Shown: piece by piece, positions 18,745-27,102 of the stretch
Numbering within the stretch: position 1 is the first letter of the stretch
How the letters are laid out: every line of letters begins with the position of its first letter
Assembly (NCBI GenBank): GCA_004211885.1
Contig: SHBV01000001.1
Location: forward strand, 62,001-126,000
Origin: Verrucomicrobiaceae bacterium
GTDB taxonomy: Bacteria > Verrucomicrobiota > Verrucomicrobiia > Verrucomicrobiales > DEV007
Length of the DNA: 64,000 nt
Direction: 5' to 3'
The notes under the pieces: model-generated
Told to the model about the DNA's origin: nothing
The model's input: only the letters and a program-made list of their open reading frames with translations
Database searches by the model: none
Position numbers and translations under genes: made by a program

Positions 18745-21700
18745 ATTTTACTCCAGTATTGGGGTTGCTACAACTTTGTGATTAAAATAAGAAGGGCCGT
18801 CCCTCACGGACAGCCCCCCTTGAGATTTATATATTGTTTATTTATTTTCTGAGAGGCTATTCGCCTAATTGGCAGGACCCATATCTGTTATTCTCCAGAA
18901 CATCTTTTTAGAATCTTCTGGAACCTCGTCAGTGAACGTAGTCGATTCGCCTTCACTTTCGACACCATCATCGATCTCTTCCCAGAAACCGGCAACTCCG
19001 TCACGGTTAGAGTCGTCCGCGTCGTTCTCCATGTCCTCGGACCTTTCGATCAGATAGATCCTGTTAGGTCTTGAAGCCCATGTCAGATTCACTTCGATAC
19101 CATCCCTAGTCACCTCTGTGATCTGGAAAGGTGCTCCGAGGGTACCAAGAGTCAGTACGAAGTTATCAATGAAGAGGTCCTCGTTGGCACCGCCGACTCG
19201 GGCAGAGATGCCAAAGTTAAAGGCATCATCTCCAACGAATGTGGTTAGTACTGCATCTTCGAAATCAGCATTGGTGTTGAGCCCCTCTGTCTTGAAGGAT
19301 GCGCCGGTTGACGGGTTATAACTTATAGTGACAGGGCCTGATACCGTACTTCCATCATCAAGTATGACTCCATTAGTGAATTCAACGTCATTCTTAATTC
19401 CATCAGTCTGCTCAGCGATGTTGACACCCTGTTCTGCGTCACCGTTTCGCCAGGTGTCAATTTCGAAGGATATATTATCCGTTACACTAGCGATAGTCTC
19501 CATGCCCTCTTCTGCTCTTCCGAGCTCACCGAGGCTAAAGTTACCGTAGTTGAATGATAATCCGTCAGCAGGATCATTTGCTCCTGGACTGTCTGTAAGT
19601 TCAAGATCAAAGGTGACAGTCCATCCATTAGATGAGTCCCTGATAGCAGGGATAGTAAAGCTAGAGAATCCTAATCCTTGACCGTCTTTGGTCAGTTGTA
19701 GTCTACCATCAACAACTTCTGCAGCTGCACCAGCAATGACGCTACCGTCACCGAGATCCGTTGTCCCGTCAGGGAAACCATCAAAGTCCTGAACATATCC
19801 TCTTGGAGCAGCTTGAGCAGTGGACGGGTCTCTGCCCTTTGCAATTTCTTGACCGTCACTGACAGCGTCATTGTCCGTGTCCTTGAGGTTTGGATCTGAT
19901 CCTGGTTGATCTTCCGGATTGTCCGGGTCATACGCAAGGTCAGGATTCTCAACACCGTCGAGGAGTCCATCATTGTCAGAGTCGGCTCTGAGAGGATTCG
20001 TTCCGGTATCATCAGCACTTACCCATTCACCGGTTCCACTTTCAACGCCATCGCTGTATCCGTCCTCATCGGTATCTGCAACGTTCGGCTTCGTTCCTGT
20101 TTCAAATTCGCTTGCATTATCAAGACCGTCAGAGTCTGGATCTCCCGCAGCGGTTTGGTCCAAGTTGTCAAAGAATTGTTCTTCCCAGATATCTGGTAAA
20201 CCATCATTGTCCGAATCATCGTCTGGAGCCGAGGACGTTGTAAGAAGCTCGTAGTCTGAAGTAACGAAAGCTTGACCTGAAAAGTCACCGACTTCCTTAT
20301 GCCTAAATAACTGGCACTGGGCACCACCGCCTCTTTCCCAGAAGAGGAATTCGACCTGATGCTCTCCCCAGGAAAGGTCGACTGCCCCGAGACTAGTCGC
20401 GGTGCCTCTATTAGCATCGAAAACAATGACAGGATTTTCGTCGATCCATATTCCACCACCGTCATCAGAGCTGAAGCCAAAAGTGTAGGTCCCGGGTTCG
20501 GTGATAAAGATTGTTCCCGTAGCCATGATTGCGAAATCGTCCCGGTTAACATCCTGAGCCTCGAAGAGTGGGAACGCTTCTGGATCAGGAAATGGACCGG
20601 TCGCATTGTCACGGAAGTTAATAGTTGAGTGAATGGTTGTTGTCTCCTCATCGCGAAGAGCCTCATCGTCAAATAGATCCCTCGTATTGGCCACAGTGTT
20701 CAGAGGGAAATTTGCCGCGGCGTTACGTACGGTCCAAAGGACTGGAGCATCTTCATCGCTCAGTGGATTGGTATTGTTATTGATTTCAATACCGTCAGTG
20801 ACTTCGTCTCCGTCCGTGTCCGGATCGTTAGGGTCAGTTCCTGGGTTTTCAGCGCTCACATAAACGCCACTATTATTTTCAATACCGTCTAAGAGGCCGT
20901 CGCCATCAGTGTCCGCAACTAATGGGTCCGTTCCAGTAGCGTCCGGTCCATCATAATCGCCGGTTCCATTTTCAACGCCGTCAGCTAGGCCGTCCTGATC
21001 AGTGTCCTCTTCGGTAGGATCAGTCTTATTTTCATACTCGTCAAAATCAGTGAGTCCGTCACCATCAAAGTCTCCAGTACCTGCTCCAGGACCGGGGCCG
21101 GTTCCGAGACCGTTCAAGTCAGTGATATTACCTGCCTTATCGTTTTCATAGAAGTCTGGCAAGTTATCCTCGTCCTCGTCACCATCAAAGATACCGGACT
21201 GAATGACTAGATTGTCGATGATAAAGTCCTGGTTCGCGCCACCGACACGAGCCGAGATAATAAAGTTGTGATCATCACTAGCAACAAAGTCAGGGATTTC
21301 AACTTCGGTAAAATCTGCGTTCGTGTTCATCCCTGTAGTTGTAAAACTGGCACCCACGTCAGGTTGCCATTGTATTTCAATCGATCCTTCAACTTTTTCT
21401 CCATCATTTAAGATTGGTCCGTTATTAAATGCGAGCTGTTGCAGATCAGTGCCTCCGGCCATTCCGGAAATGTTCACGCCCTGCTCAGCGTCAAAGTTTT
21501 GCCAAGTGTCCACTTCGAAGGAAATGTTTTCAATGGCCTGTCCCCCTGCCATTCCTTCTTCGGCTTGTCCAAGTTCTCCGAGTTGCGCGTCTCCGTAATT
21601 TACTGAGAATCCGTCCGCAGGATTATTGGCTCCTGGACTGTCATTGAGCTCATAATCGAAAGTGATTCTAAAACCATTTGAGGAGCCCGGGATTGCAGGA

Positions 21701-22960
21701 ACCGAGAAACTGGAAAATCCTAGTCCCTGACCGTCCTTAGTCAGGTAAAGTCTGCCGTCAATAACTTCTGCTGCCGTTCCGGCGATGACCGAACCGTCCT
21801 GAAGGTCTGTCGTGCCATCAGCAAAACCATCGAAGTTCTGACGGTAAGTGCTTTCATCAACTTCGTCTTCAGTGGTCGGATCTGTGCCGTTAGCGATTTC
21901 GCTACCGTCACCTATTCCGTCTCCGTCTGTGTCAGGATCGTTTGGATCTGTACCGGGCTGATCTTCCGGGTTATCCTCATCATAGGGAAGTGTTGGATTT
22001 TCAACGCCATCTAGGAGAGTGTCCCCGTCCGTGTCTGCAACGAGTGGGTCCGTGCCAGTAGCGTCAGGACCATCGTAATCACCGGTGCCATTTTCAACGC
22101 CGTCAGCGAGGCCATCCCCATCGGTATCTTCATTCTGTGGGTTTGTTCTATTTTCATATTCATCAAAGTTGGTGATGCCATCATTGTCTGGGTCGCCTTC
22201 TGCACCATTTTCTCCAGTGCTATCCTCAGGATCGAGATCGTTAGCAGTTTCCCAGAAGTCCGGCAGACCATCCTCGTCACTGTCTCCACCTGCACCTGTT
22301 TCAATGATCAAATTATCGATAAACAGATCCTGATTTGCTCCTCCGACCCTAGCTGAGATAATAAATGTATGGTCATCGCTTGCTACAAAATTACCGGTTT
22401 CAACGTCAACAAAATCGGCATTTGTGTTCAGGCCTGTCGTTGTAAAAGAGGCGCCCTTGCCCGGATACCAACTGATTTCCATCGTGCCTTCAACGGTCTG
22501 TCCATCATCAAGGATGACTCCATTTGTGAATGCGAGTTCGCCCAAGTCCCCACCATCTCCATATCCTGAGATATTAACTCCCTGTTCAGCGTCTCCATTC
22601 CTCCATGTATCAATTTCAAAAGAAAGATTATCTTGTACGCCCTTGCCGTCCATGCCCTCCTCAGCGCTCCCGAGTTCTCCCATAGCCGCGCCTCCGTAGT
22701 TAATCGAAAAGCCGTCAGCTGGATCATTTGCTCCAACACTATCAAACATTTCATAGTCGAAAGTGATTTTGAAGCCTTGGGATGAACCTTCTATCGGAGG
22801 AATGGAAAAGCTGGAAAAGCCAAGTCCCTGACCATCAATGGTGAGTTGCAAACGGCCACCCTGAATGGAAGCAGCTGCACCAGCGATTATGCTGCCATCA
22901 CCTAATTCAATTTCGCCATCGTCGAAATCATCAAAGTTCTGATTGTAAACTTCTTCTGAC
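17960..22960 (-). repeat. Dispersed coding repeat: four copies of a ~215-residue lectin-like domain
   Basis: Approximate copies: 17975-18630 (in the CotH gene), 19140-19800, 21190-21850 and 22310-22950 (in the 18865-23031 gene). All begin near 'Q/DFDGFxDG' and keep ADGFS, GxAEEGM, DTWRNGD-like and ISARVGGAN motifs. The TSP3 segments between copies also repeat, for example GTGDYDGPDATGTDPLVADTDG occurring twice with near identity. The repeats allow intragenic recombination, which could change copy number. Read directly from the protein sequences. Confidence 0.85.
18794..18816 (-). terminator. Rho-independent terminator-like hairpin after the 18865-23031 gene
   Basis: GGGC-c-GTCC (18794-18802), a five-base loop and GGAC-a-GCCC (18808-18816) form a stem with one mismatch. 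In the minus direction it is followed by a T-rich tract (complement of 18781-18793). It lies between the stop at 18865 and the start at 18744 of the next minus gene, so it may reduce read-through. Confidence 0.6.
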
Positions 22961-23031
22961 TGAGCAGAAACAGATAAGATTAATGTCGCAGCAATCATTG
23001 AAATGAATTGCCATAGCTTTTTCTTAGACAT
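18865..23031 (-). CDS. Giant secreted protein: three lectin-like domains, TSP3 repeats and PA14
   Basis: A 1,388-residue protein with a signal peptide ending near residue 24. Domain order: lectin-like copy 1 (about 27-240); calcium-binding TSP3-type repeats (DxDxDGLxDxxE units, about 245-390); lectin-like copy 2 (about 395-614); more TSP3 repeats; a PA14 domain (about 760-920; TGTIFITEPGTYTFGFSSDDG, then GGIWID); more TSP3 repeats; lectin-like copy 3 (about 1077-1297); and a beta-rich tail with NLTWASRPNRIYLIER that ends FWRITDMGPAN. Each copy keeps 'DTW.N.DAEQGVNI' and 'ARVGGAN'. The Asp-rich repeats should bind Ca2+. Likely extracellular and adhesive or glycan-binding. The C-terminal tail resembles that of the neighbour, so a shared export route is possible but unproven. 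Confidence 0.88.
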   Translation of the reverse strand: MSKKKLWQFISMIAATLILSVSAQSEEVYNQNFDDFDDGEIELGDGSIIAGAAASIQGGRLQLTIDGQGLGFSSFSIPPIEGSSQGFKITFDYEMFDSVGANDPADGFSINYGGAAMGELGSAEEGMDGKGVQDNLSFEIDTWRNGDAEQGVNISGYGDGGDLGELAFTNGVILDDGQTVEGTMEISWYPGKGASFTTTGLNTNADFVDVETGNFVASDDHTFIISARVGGANQDLFIDNLIIETGAGGDSDEDGLPDFWETANDLDPEDSTGENGAEGDPDNDGITNFDEYENRTNPQNEDTDGDGLADGVENGTGDYDGPDATGTDPLVADTDGDTLLDGVENPTLPYDEDNPEDQPGTDPNDPDTDGDGIGDGSEIANGTDPTTEDEVDESTYRQNFDGFADGTTDLQDGSVIAGTAAEVIDGRLYLTKDGQGLGFSSFSVPAIPGSSNGFRITFDYELNDSPGANNPADGFSVNYGDAQLGELGQAEEGMAGGQAIENISFEVDTWQNFDAEQGVNISGMAGGTDLQQLAFNNGPILNDGEKVEGSIEIQWQPDVGASFTTTGMNTNADFTEVEIPDFVASDDHNFIISARVGGANQDFIIDNLVIQSGIFDGDEDEDNLPDFYENDKAGNITDLNGLGTGPGPGAGTGDFDGDGLTDFDEYENKTDPTEEDTDQDGLADGVENGTGDYDGPDATGTDPLVADTDGDGLLDGIENNSGVYVSAENPGTDPNDPDTDGDEVTDGIEINNNTNPLSDEDAPVLWTVRNAAANFPLNTVANTRDLFDDEALRDEETTTIHSTINFRDNATGPFPDPEAFPLFEAQDVNRDDFAIMATGTIFITEPGTYTFGFSSDDGGGIWIDENPVIVFDANRGTATSLGAVDLSWGEHQVEFLFWERGGGAQCQLFRHKEVGDFSGQAFVTSDYELLTTSSAPDDDSDNDGLPDIWEEQFFDNLDQTAAGDPDSDGLDNASEFETGTKPNVADTDEDGYSDGVESGTGEWVSADDTGTNPLRADSDNDGLLDGVENPDLAYDPDNPEDQPGSDPNLKDTDNDAVSDGQEIAKGRDPSTAQAAPRGYVQDFDGFPDGTTDLGDGSVIAGAAAEVVDGRLQLTKDGQGLGFSSFTIPAIRDSSNGWTVTFDLELTDSPGANDPADGLSFNYGNFSLGELGRAEEGMETIASVTDNISFEIDTWRNGDAEQGVNIAEQTDGIKNDVEFTNGVILDDGSTVSGPVTISYNPSTGASFKTEGLNTNADFEDAVLTTFVGDDAFNFGISARVGGANEDLFIDNFVLTLGTLGAPFQITEVTRDGIEVNLTWASRPNRIYLIERSEDMENDADDSNRDGVAGFWEEIDDGVESEGESTTFTDEVPEDSKKMFWRITDMGPAN

Positions 23032-23116
23032 AATGAAGTGAGGATTAGTTGTGGGAATTATGGTTTCGATTAAAAGATCCTAACCTTAGGTAGAGATAAT
23101 TTTTATTATTTTATAA

Positions 23117-23145
23117 AATATCTGTAAAAACAGGGAAAGAGTCAA
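23117..23145 (-). promoter_or_regulatory. Candidate sigma-70 promoter for the 18865-23031 gene
   Basis: In the minus direction TTGACT (complement of 23140-23145) is followed 17 bases later by GATATT (complement of 23117-23122). The transcript would start about 75-80 bases before the ATG at 23031. Confidence 0.45.
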
Positions 23146-23218
23146 TATCCGAGGCAATAAAGGACAATATTGTAATGAGAATGAACTTATTTAAAAACAA
23201 TCAATAATAACTGTATTT

Positions 23219-25009
23219 TCAATCTCTAGAGCCCTTTTCAATATATGTTTTCTGATTGTTATATAGGTTCAGGCGATGTTGGAGGGACTTTAGCAATTTG
23301 GCATCAGGTTTTTCTTTCAAGAAAGAAATAGCTTTTTTTATAGTATTTACCGCTATTTCAAATTCTCCGGTTGCTGCTTGGGATGTCGCTAATGTATCCA
23401 AAACCTGAGGTATTTTATTGCCAGTTTCTTGGTTCAACTGGGTGGCCATTTTCAGGGCTTCCTTTTGGTCTCGGATTTTTTCTTCTGGGGAAGTTGCAAG
23501 GATCCAAGCCAGATTGTTTCGCGCTGCTTGATTTTTGGGTTGGAATTTTAATCCTGAACGATAATGGAAGAGAGCCGCACTCTGACTATTTTTTGAATTG
23601 AGTTGAGCTGCGATATTGAAATGACTGAGGGCTAGATTTGAAGAGATTATTTTAGATTGGGGATTGAGTTCATGAGCTATATTGAAATGGTAGATGGACC
23701 CTTCCATGTTTCCTGCCCTTAACCAATTACTACCATGCCGTGAATGAATGGATGCTTCGTGAGCCATTGAACGTTGCATGGACTTAGGATGCTTAATGGT
23801 CGTTCCTTTTATCTGGGCTGAACGAATGATTCTTTCATTAAGAGTTCCTGCAGAGTGGTCCTTGTCTGCAATTAATTGGGTCACCTCTAACGGACCCTTG
23901 TAGATTACAGAGAGGTTTCCATTAGGGTCAATTAGGAAACTTGAAGGTATAGGTAAAGGTTCGTTAAGACCAATGAGCTGGTCATGAAGTCTTTGCAGGA
24001 GATTTATCATGGGCTCTGTTGCATTGCGTGCCAGAAAAGGAAACTTTATTTTTTTCAGAACTCCAGAAATTTTTTCAGGATCTATTGTGGTATTACTTAA
24101 TTGATCCACGTTAAGAGCTATCACATCGATTCCTGATTCGCGTATCAGCGCTTCGTGATGACTTAAATCTGCAAGTTCTTTAATGCATGGAGCGCACCAA
24201 GTTGCCCAAAGGTTGATGAGTAGAGGTTTTCCTTGAGGTAATATTTTTCTTTTTCCATCCTTTGTTGGGAAAGTGAAGTTTGGGGCTTTGAATAGCGTGA
24301 TTGCGGGGGTCCTGGCGGTACTTTGTGGTTCGTTCCTTTGAGCTGCTGATGGGAAGAGCTTGATCGCTTCATTCCTTGAACGCAATTCGGTTAGTTTAGG
24401 GTTTCTCTGTTCGATCAGATAACGTTTGTTCGTTGAAATTTTCTGAAAACTATCAATTGATCCGTCCGGCCAGCGAATTTGGATGTTAATTGTATTTGTT
24501 GAAGGGCCCAGCCCAAAGTGTACAAATTTGCTGGACTGGGAGAGGAACCCTTGACCAGCTCTGAGGGTTTGGATGAGTGTTGGATTTCCTTTTTTGCCAT
24601 TTGGATTTATTTCAATCCTTGCACCGATCGCGTCTTTGTTAGATGAAATCCCGTTACCCTTTAATTGAAAGGAAATGAAACGGTTCGAATTATTATTGTC
24701 ATTACGCATGAGTCTTAGACGTGGACCGTTCCGATTTGATATCCATAAGTCTAGGTCTCCATCATTGTCCCAGTCAGTTGTAGCGATGGCTCTTGCATCG
24801 TCAGGATAATCCAGACCGCTTATCCCTGAAATGTCTGCAAAGGTTCCATTACCGATGTTAAGGAAACAGCAGTTCCTTTCGTTTCCGCTGAATGATCGTC
24901 CAGCATCCATCATTTCGGATAATTGTCTTTGGCTATTAGTATTATTTTGCGTGGAATCAGCTCCCTCAGAATCGATGGTTTGCGACACGACCTGTCGCCA
25001 AAAGAAACT
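23219..25009 (-). CDS. C-terminal half of CRTAC1-type protein: ASPIC/UnbV + TlpA-like thioredoxin + TPR (in frame with the gene upstream)
   Basis: The frame continues directly from the TGA at 25012-25010: seven codons SFFWRQV, then GTG at 24988. If read separately, the 24988 GTG would be the start (589 residues), but no Shine-Dalgarno precedes it and there is no signal peptide, so a separate exported protein is unlikely. Domains: FG-GAP/VCBS remnant (ATTDWDNDGDLDLWISN); ASPIC/UnbV (about 120-195; QTLRAGQGFLSQSS, then VHFGLG, IRWPDGSI); TlpA/redoxin (about 235-375; LLINLWATWCAPCIKEL, PSSFLIDPNGNL), with the catalytic WCAPC near residue 264; TPR repeats (about 410-575). Such fusions form one protein in CRTAC1 families of this phylum. 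It most likely belongs to the same polypeptide as 25010-26905. Confidence 0.85.
   Translation of the reverse strand, partial: SFFWRQVVSQTIDSEGADSTQNNTNSQRQLSEMMDAGRSFSGNERNCCFLNIGNGTFADISGISGLDYPDDARAIATTDWDNDGDLDLWISNRNGPRLRLMRNDNNNSNRFISFQLKGNGISSNKDAIGARIEINPNGKKGNPTLIQTLRAGQGFLSQSSKFVHFGLGPSTNTINIQIRWPDGSIDSFQKISTNKRYLIEQRNPKLTELRSRNEAIKLFPSAAQRNEPQSTARTPAITLFKAPNFTFPTKDGKRKILPQGKPLLINLWATWCAPCIKELADLSHHEALIRESGIDVIALNVDQLSNTTIDPEKISGVLKKIKFPFLARNATEPMINLLQRLHDQLIGLNEPLPIPSSFLIDPNGNLSVIYKGPLEVTQLIADKDHSAGTLNERIIRSAQIKGTTIKHPKSMQRSMAHEASIHSRHGSNWLRAGNMEGSIYHFNIAHELNPQSKIISSNLALSHFNIAAQLNSKNSQSAALFHYRSGLKFQPKNQAARNNLAWILATSPEEKIRDQKEALKMATQLNQETGNKIPQVLDTLATSQAATGEFEIAVNTIKKAISFLKEKPDAKLLKSLQHRLNLYNNQKTYIEKGSRD
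24979..25002 (-). promoter_or_regulatory. Bacterial SECIS-like hairpin just downstream of the in-frame UGA
   Basis: Numbering from the U of UGA (25012 = 1), GCGACA (15-20) and TGTCGC (26-31) form a perfect six-pair stem. It can be extended by three T-A pairs around a bulged G, and closes a GGTCG loop (21-25). The apical G-G-U lies about 21-23 nt after the UGA, close to the fdhF SECIS layout, where the loop also contains AGGUC. Read directly; the SelB-binding role is inferred. Confidence 0.6.
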
Positions 25010-26905
25010 TCACAAGTCTCCTGTCTCTTCCTTTGAGGTCAAATAACCATTGGCAACGACCAGATCTGCCAAAGAATCGTTATTAAAATCAACGAAATTA
25101 GATCCCCATGCCCAACGGCCCATGTTAACACCAGCGATGATACTCTTATCTTCGAATGAGGATCCAATATTTCGCAGCAAAGTATTACCTCTAGCAAAGC
25201 GGCGGAAACGGTCTCGGATCTTATCGGTAGTTTTGGATTTAAATTGTTGCTGTTCAGTGATTCTATTTCCTGCTGCAGAAAACATATTGGAAACGTAGAG
25301 GTCCATTCTTCCATCCCTGTCATAGTCTGCCCATGTCACTGACATACCGGAAGCACTATCCTCTGTGTTGGTGTTTGCGGCAATGTCTGTGAATTTTCCG
25401 GCATCATTTCTATATAGATTATTTCTGCCATAGTCATTAGCAACATAGAGGTCTTGATCACCATCATTATCAAAATCTTCCCAGGAAGCGGCAAAGCTCC
25501 ATCGCTGGTTATTGATATTTAGACCAACTTCTTCAGTAGCATTTACAAAGGACAGCTTGCCAGATTGCCTAGTCTCATTCTTAAACAATAGATTGGAGGC
25601 ACCGTTTTCGGCATCATGATATACGAATTGATTATTAGCCGCCCCTATCGATTCGCCATTGTCTTCTTGTACGTAAGCACAAACATAAAGGTCCAAGAGC
25701 CCGTCATTATCATAATCAGCGGCAGCTAATGATGCTGTTGACCAGCTTGTTTTTAATGTGATCGCCGGGACAAAATGTTTTTGCTGATCATTTTCAGCTA
25801 TTAAAACCATTCCGTAAACAGCCACAGCCAGATCCTGATCACCATCATTGTCAAAGTCAGCTATTATTGCAGAGCGCGAATCTTCTAGCCAGTCCACGCC
25901 CCACTCGGCTGAGACATCCATTAATGTTCCATTTTTTCTTTGGATGAATAACCGATTTGGCAGTCCTGGTTCTTGACAAAGATAAATGTCTTCGAGCCCG
26001 TCTCCATTAACATCACCGATAGAAATGCCAGGAGTCCCGAACCGGTTTAGCATAGCTCTGACAGGGAGTCGGGTGAGCCAGTGGTTCATGCCATATGAGA
26101 GCTGTGTCTTATAGCAGTCATTAGAACCCAGAGCCGAACCTGTTACATCAGTGAATATTTTCTCTGATTGAGAACTGCTTGTCTGATTAAATGAGAGAAC
26201 ACGTATCTTATCAATTTTAGGTTTTTCCTGTTCTCCATCCCATTGCACTGACCATTTGGCGTGCTTTTCGATGATGCTCTTTTCTGTTCTAAAATTTAGC
26301 GAGAAGAGGACTTCAGTAGTAAATTTTTTCTGTGCTGATCCATTTTCTTTTTTTATGCTAATGATTTTGAATTTAGCATGGTTGGCATCATCAGATCCGG
26401 TCCGTTTTTGTCTGACACTGTTAAGTTCTTTTTCAAGGTGTTGGGTTCCTGCCTTTGGCTGATTCTCATTCTTACTTCCTTTATGAACTGTGATGGTTTT
26501 GTCTTTAAATATTAATTCGAGGCTCTCAGGAGTCAGAGGATCTGTTGCAATTAGAGATGATACAAGATCGTTCAAGGATCCTTCTTTAAAAAAAAGGGAT
26601 CCAAGCTTTTTCAGTTGCTTATTTGCTTGGTTTGCGAGCAATTCAGTTTTCCACCCATCCTCAGAGGGGTCGTCTATTTTTTCCCATTCGGCGACCTTAT
26701 TTTTAGATATGACACCCAGCTCATCTGGATTGATTGTTTTTTCCTTGGGAGAAATATTTGTTGGATTTGACCTTTCCTCTACTTGAGATGAATCTGAGGA
26801 ATCGTTTTTTGAGCAACCAATTATACATAAAAATATCACTGTCATAGCGACGAGTGTTTTAAGTGCTTTTGTGATGCGTAGCTTTATGTAATTACTAATA
26901 ATCAA
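25010..26905 (-). CDS. N-terminal half of CRTAC1-type FG-GAP repeat lipoprotein, ending at the in-frame UGA
   Basis: A 631-residue reading up to the TGA at 25012-25010. An N-terminal lipoprotein signal ends IIGCSKN (Cys near residue 31). Residues about 60-245 are a charged, helical region unlike the propeller. Five or more FG-GAP/VCBS repeats follow: IGDVNGDGLEDIYL, ADFDNDGDQDLAVA, ADYDNDGLLDLYVC, EDFDNDGDQDLYVAND, ADYDRDGRMDLYVSN and the last, VDFNNDSLADLVVANGY. These are Ca2+-binding beta-propeller blades. The stop interrupts just after TSKEETGDL, before the propeller is closed, which argues against a natural C-terminus. The next codons in frame encode SFFWRQV and the continuation described at 23219-25009. 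Confidence 0.85.
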   Translation of the reverse strand: MIISNYIKLRITKALKTLVAMTVIFLCIIGCSKNDSSDSSQVEERSNPTNISPKEKTINPDELGVISKNKVAEWEKIDDPSEDGWKTELLANQANKQLKKLGSLFFKEGSLNDLVSSLIATDPLTPESLELIFKDKTITVHKGSKNENQPKAGTQHLEKELNSVRQKRTGSDDANHAKFKIISIKKENGSAQKKFTTEVLFSLNFRTEKSIIEKHAKWSVQWDGEQEKPKIDKIRVLSFNQTSSSQSEKIFTDVTGSALGSNDCYKTQLSYGMNHWLTRLPVRAMLNRFGTPGISIGDVNGDGLEDIYLCQEPGLPNRLFIQRKNGTLMDVSAEWGVDWLEDSRSAIIADFDNDGDQDLAVAVYGMVLIAENDQQKHFVPAITLKTSWSTASLAAADYDNDGLLDLYVCAYVQEDNGESIGAANNQFVYHDAENGASNLLFKNETRQSGKLSFVNATEEVGLNINNQRWSFAASWEDFDNDGDQDLYVANDYGRNNLYRNDAGKFTDIAANTNTEDSASGMSVTWADYDRDGRMDLYVSNMFSAAGNRITEQQQFKSKTTDKIRDRFRRFARGNTLLRNIGSSFEDKSIIAGVNMGRWAWGSNFVDFNNDSLADLVVANGYLTSKEETGDL

Positions 26906-27102
26906 TTATCTTAAGCAGTTCTTCATACATTAGAATCAAAACTTAATTACAGTACCACCAAATAGTCTTAATATAAGGGATAATATTCTATTAGGCCATT
27001 GCAGGTTCAGTCTGAAGGTTTGATTAACTGTTTTTGGTGTCAGTATTTTAATGAATGAAAAAAAGCTTAAGCCCTTCCTTTAATCTGCTAGATTAATTAA
27101 TA

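Larger units (their letters stand above)
23219..26905 (-). other. Proposed single selenoprotein gene: CRTAC1-type FG-GAP/ASPIC-UnbV/TlpA/TPR with in-frame UGA at codon 632
   Basis: One uninterrupted frame runs from ATG 26905 to the stop at 23219 except for a TGA at 25012-25010. If UGA is read as selenocysteine, the product has 1,228 residues: signal/lipobox, FG-GAP repeats, the context TGDL-U-SFFWRQVV, more FG-GAP, ASPIC/UnbV, a WCAPC TlpA-like thioredoxin near residue 903, and TPRs. The protein reads as normal family sequence on both sides of the TGA. A hairpin with a GGTCG loop lies at the distance expected of a bacterial SECIS. Alternatives: a recent nonsense mutation, a base-calling error (Cys TGC/TGT or Arg CGA to TGA), or two separate genes. 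The genome's sel genes are not in this window. Confidence 0.6.

Noticed and set aside
19692-20672. Long alternative-frame reading frames within the 18865-23031 gene
   Set aside because: They are overlapped by TSP3 and PA14 coding sequence, and low-complexity GA-rich codons leave the other frames open by composition.
19800-22300. Regularly repeated DNA that might look like a CRISPR or tandem array
   Set aside because: The repeats are in-frame Asp-rich TSP3 units of uneven length, not direct repeats with unique spacers, and no cas genes are near.
24988-25009. Independent start of the second half at GTG 24988
   Set aside because: No Shine-Dalgarno, no signal peptide, the frame already encodes SFFWRQV upstream, and the first half would stop mid-propeller.
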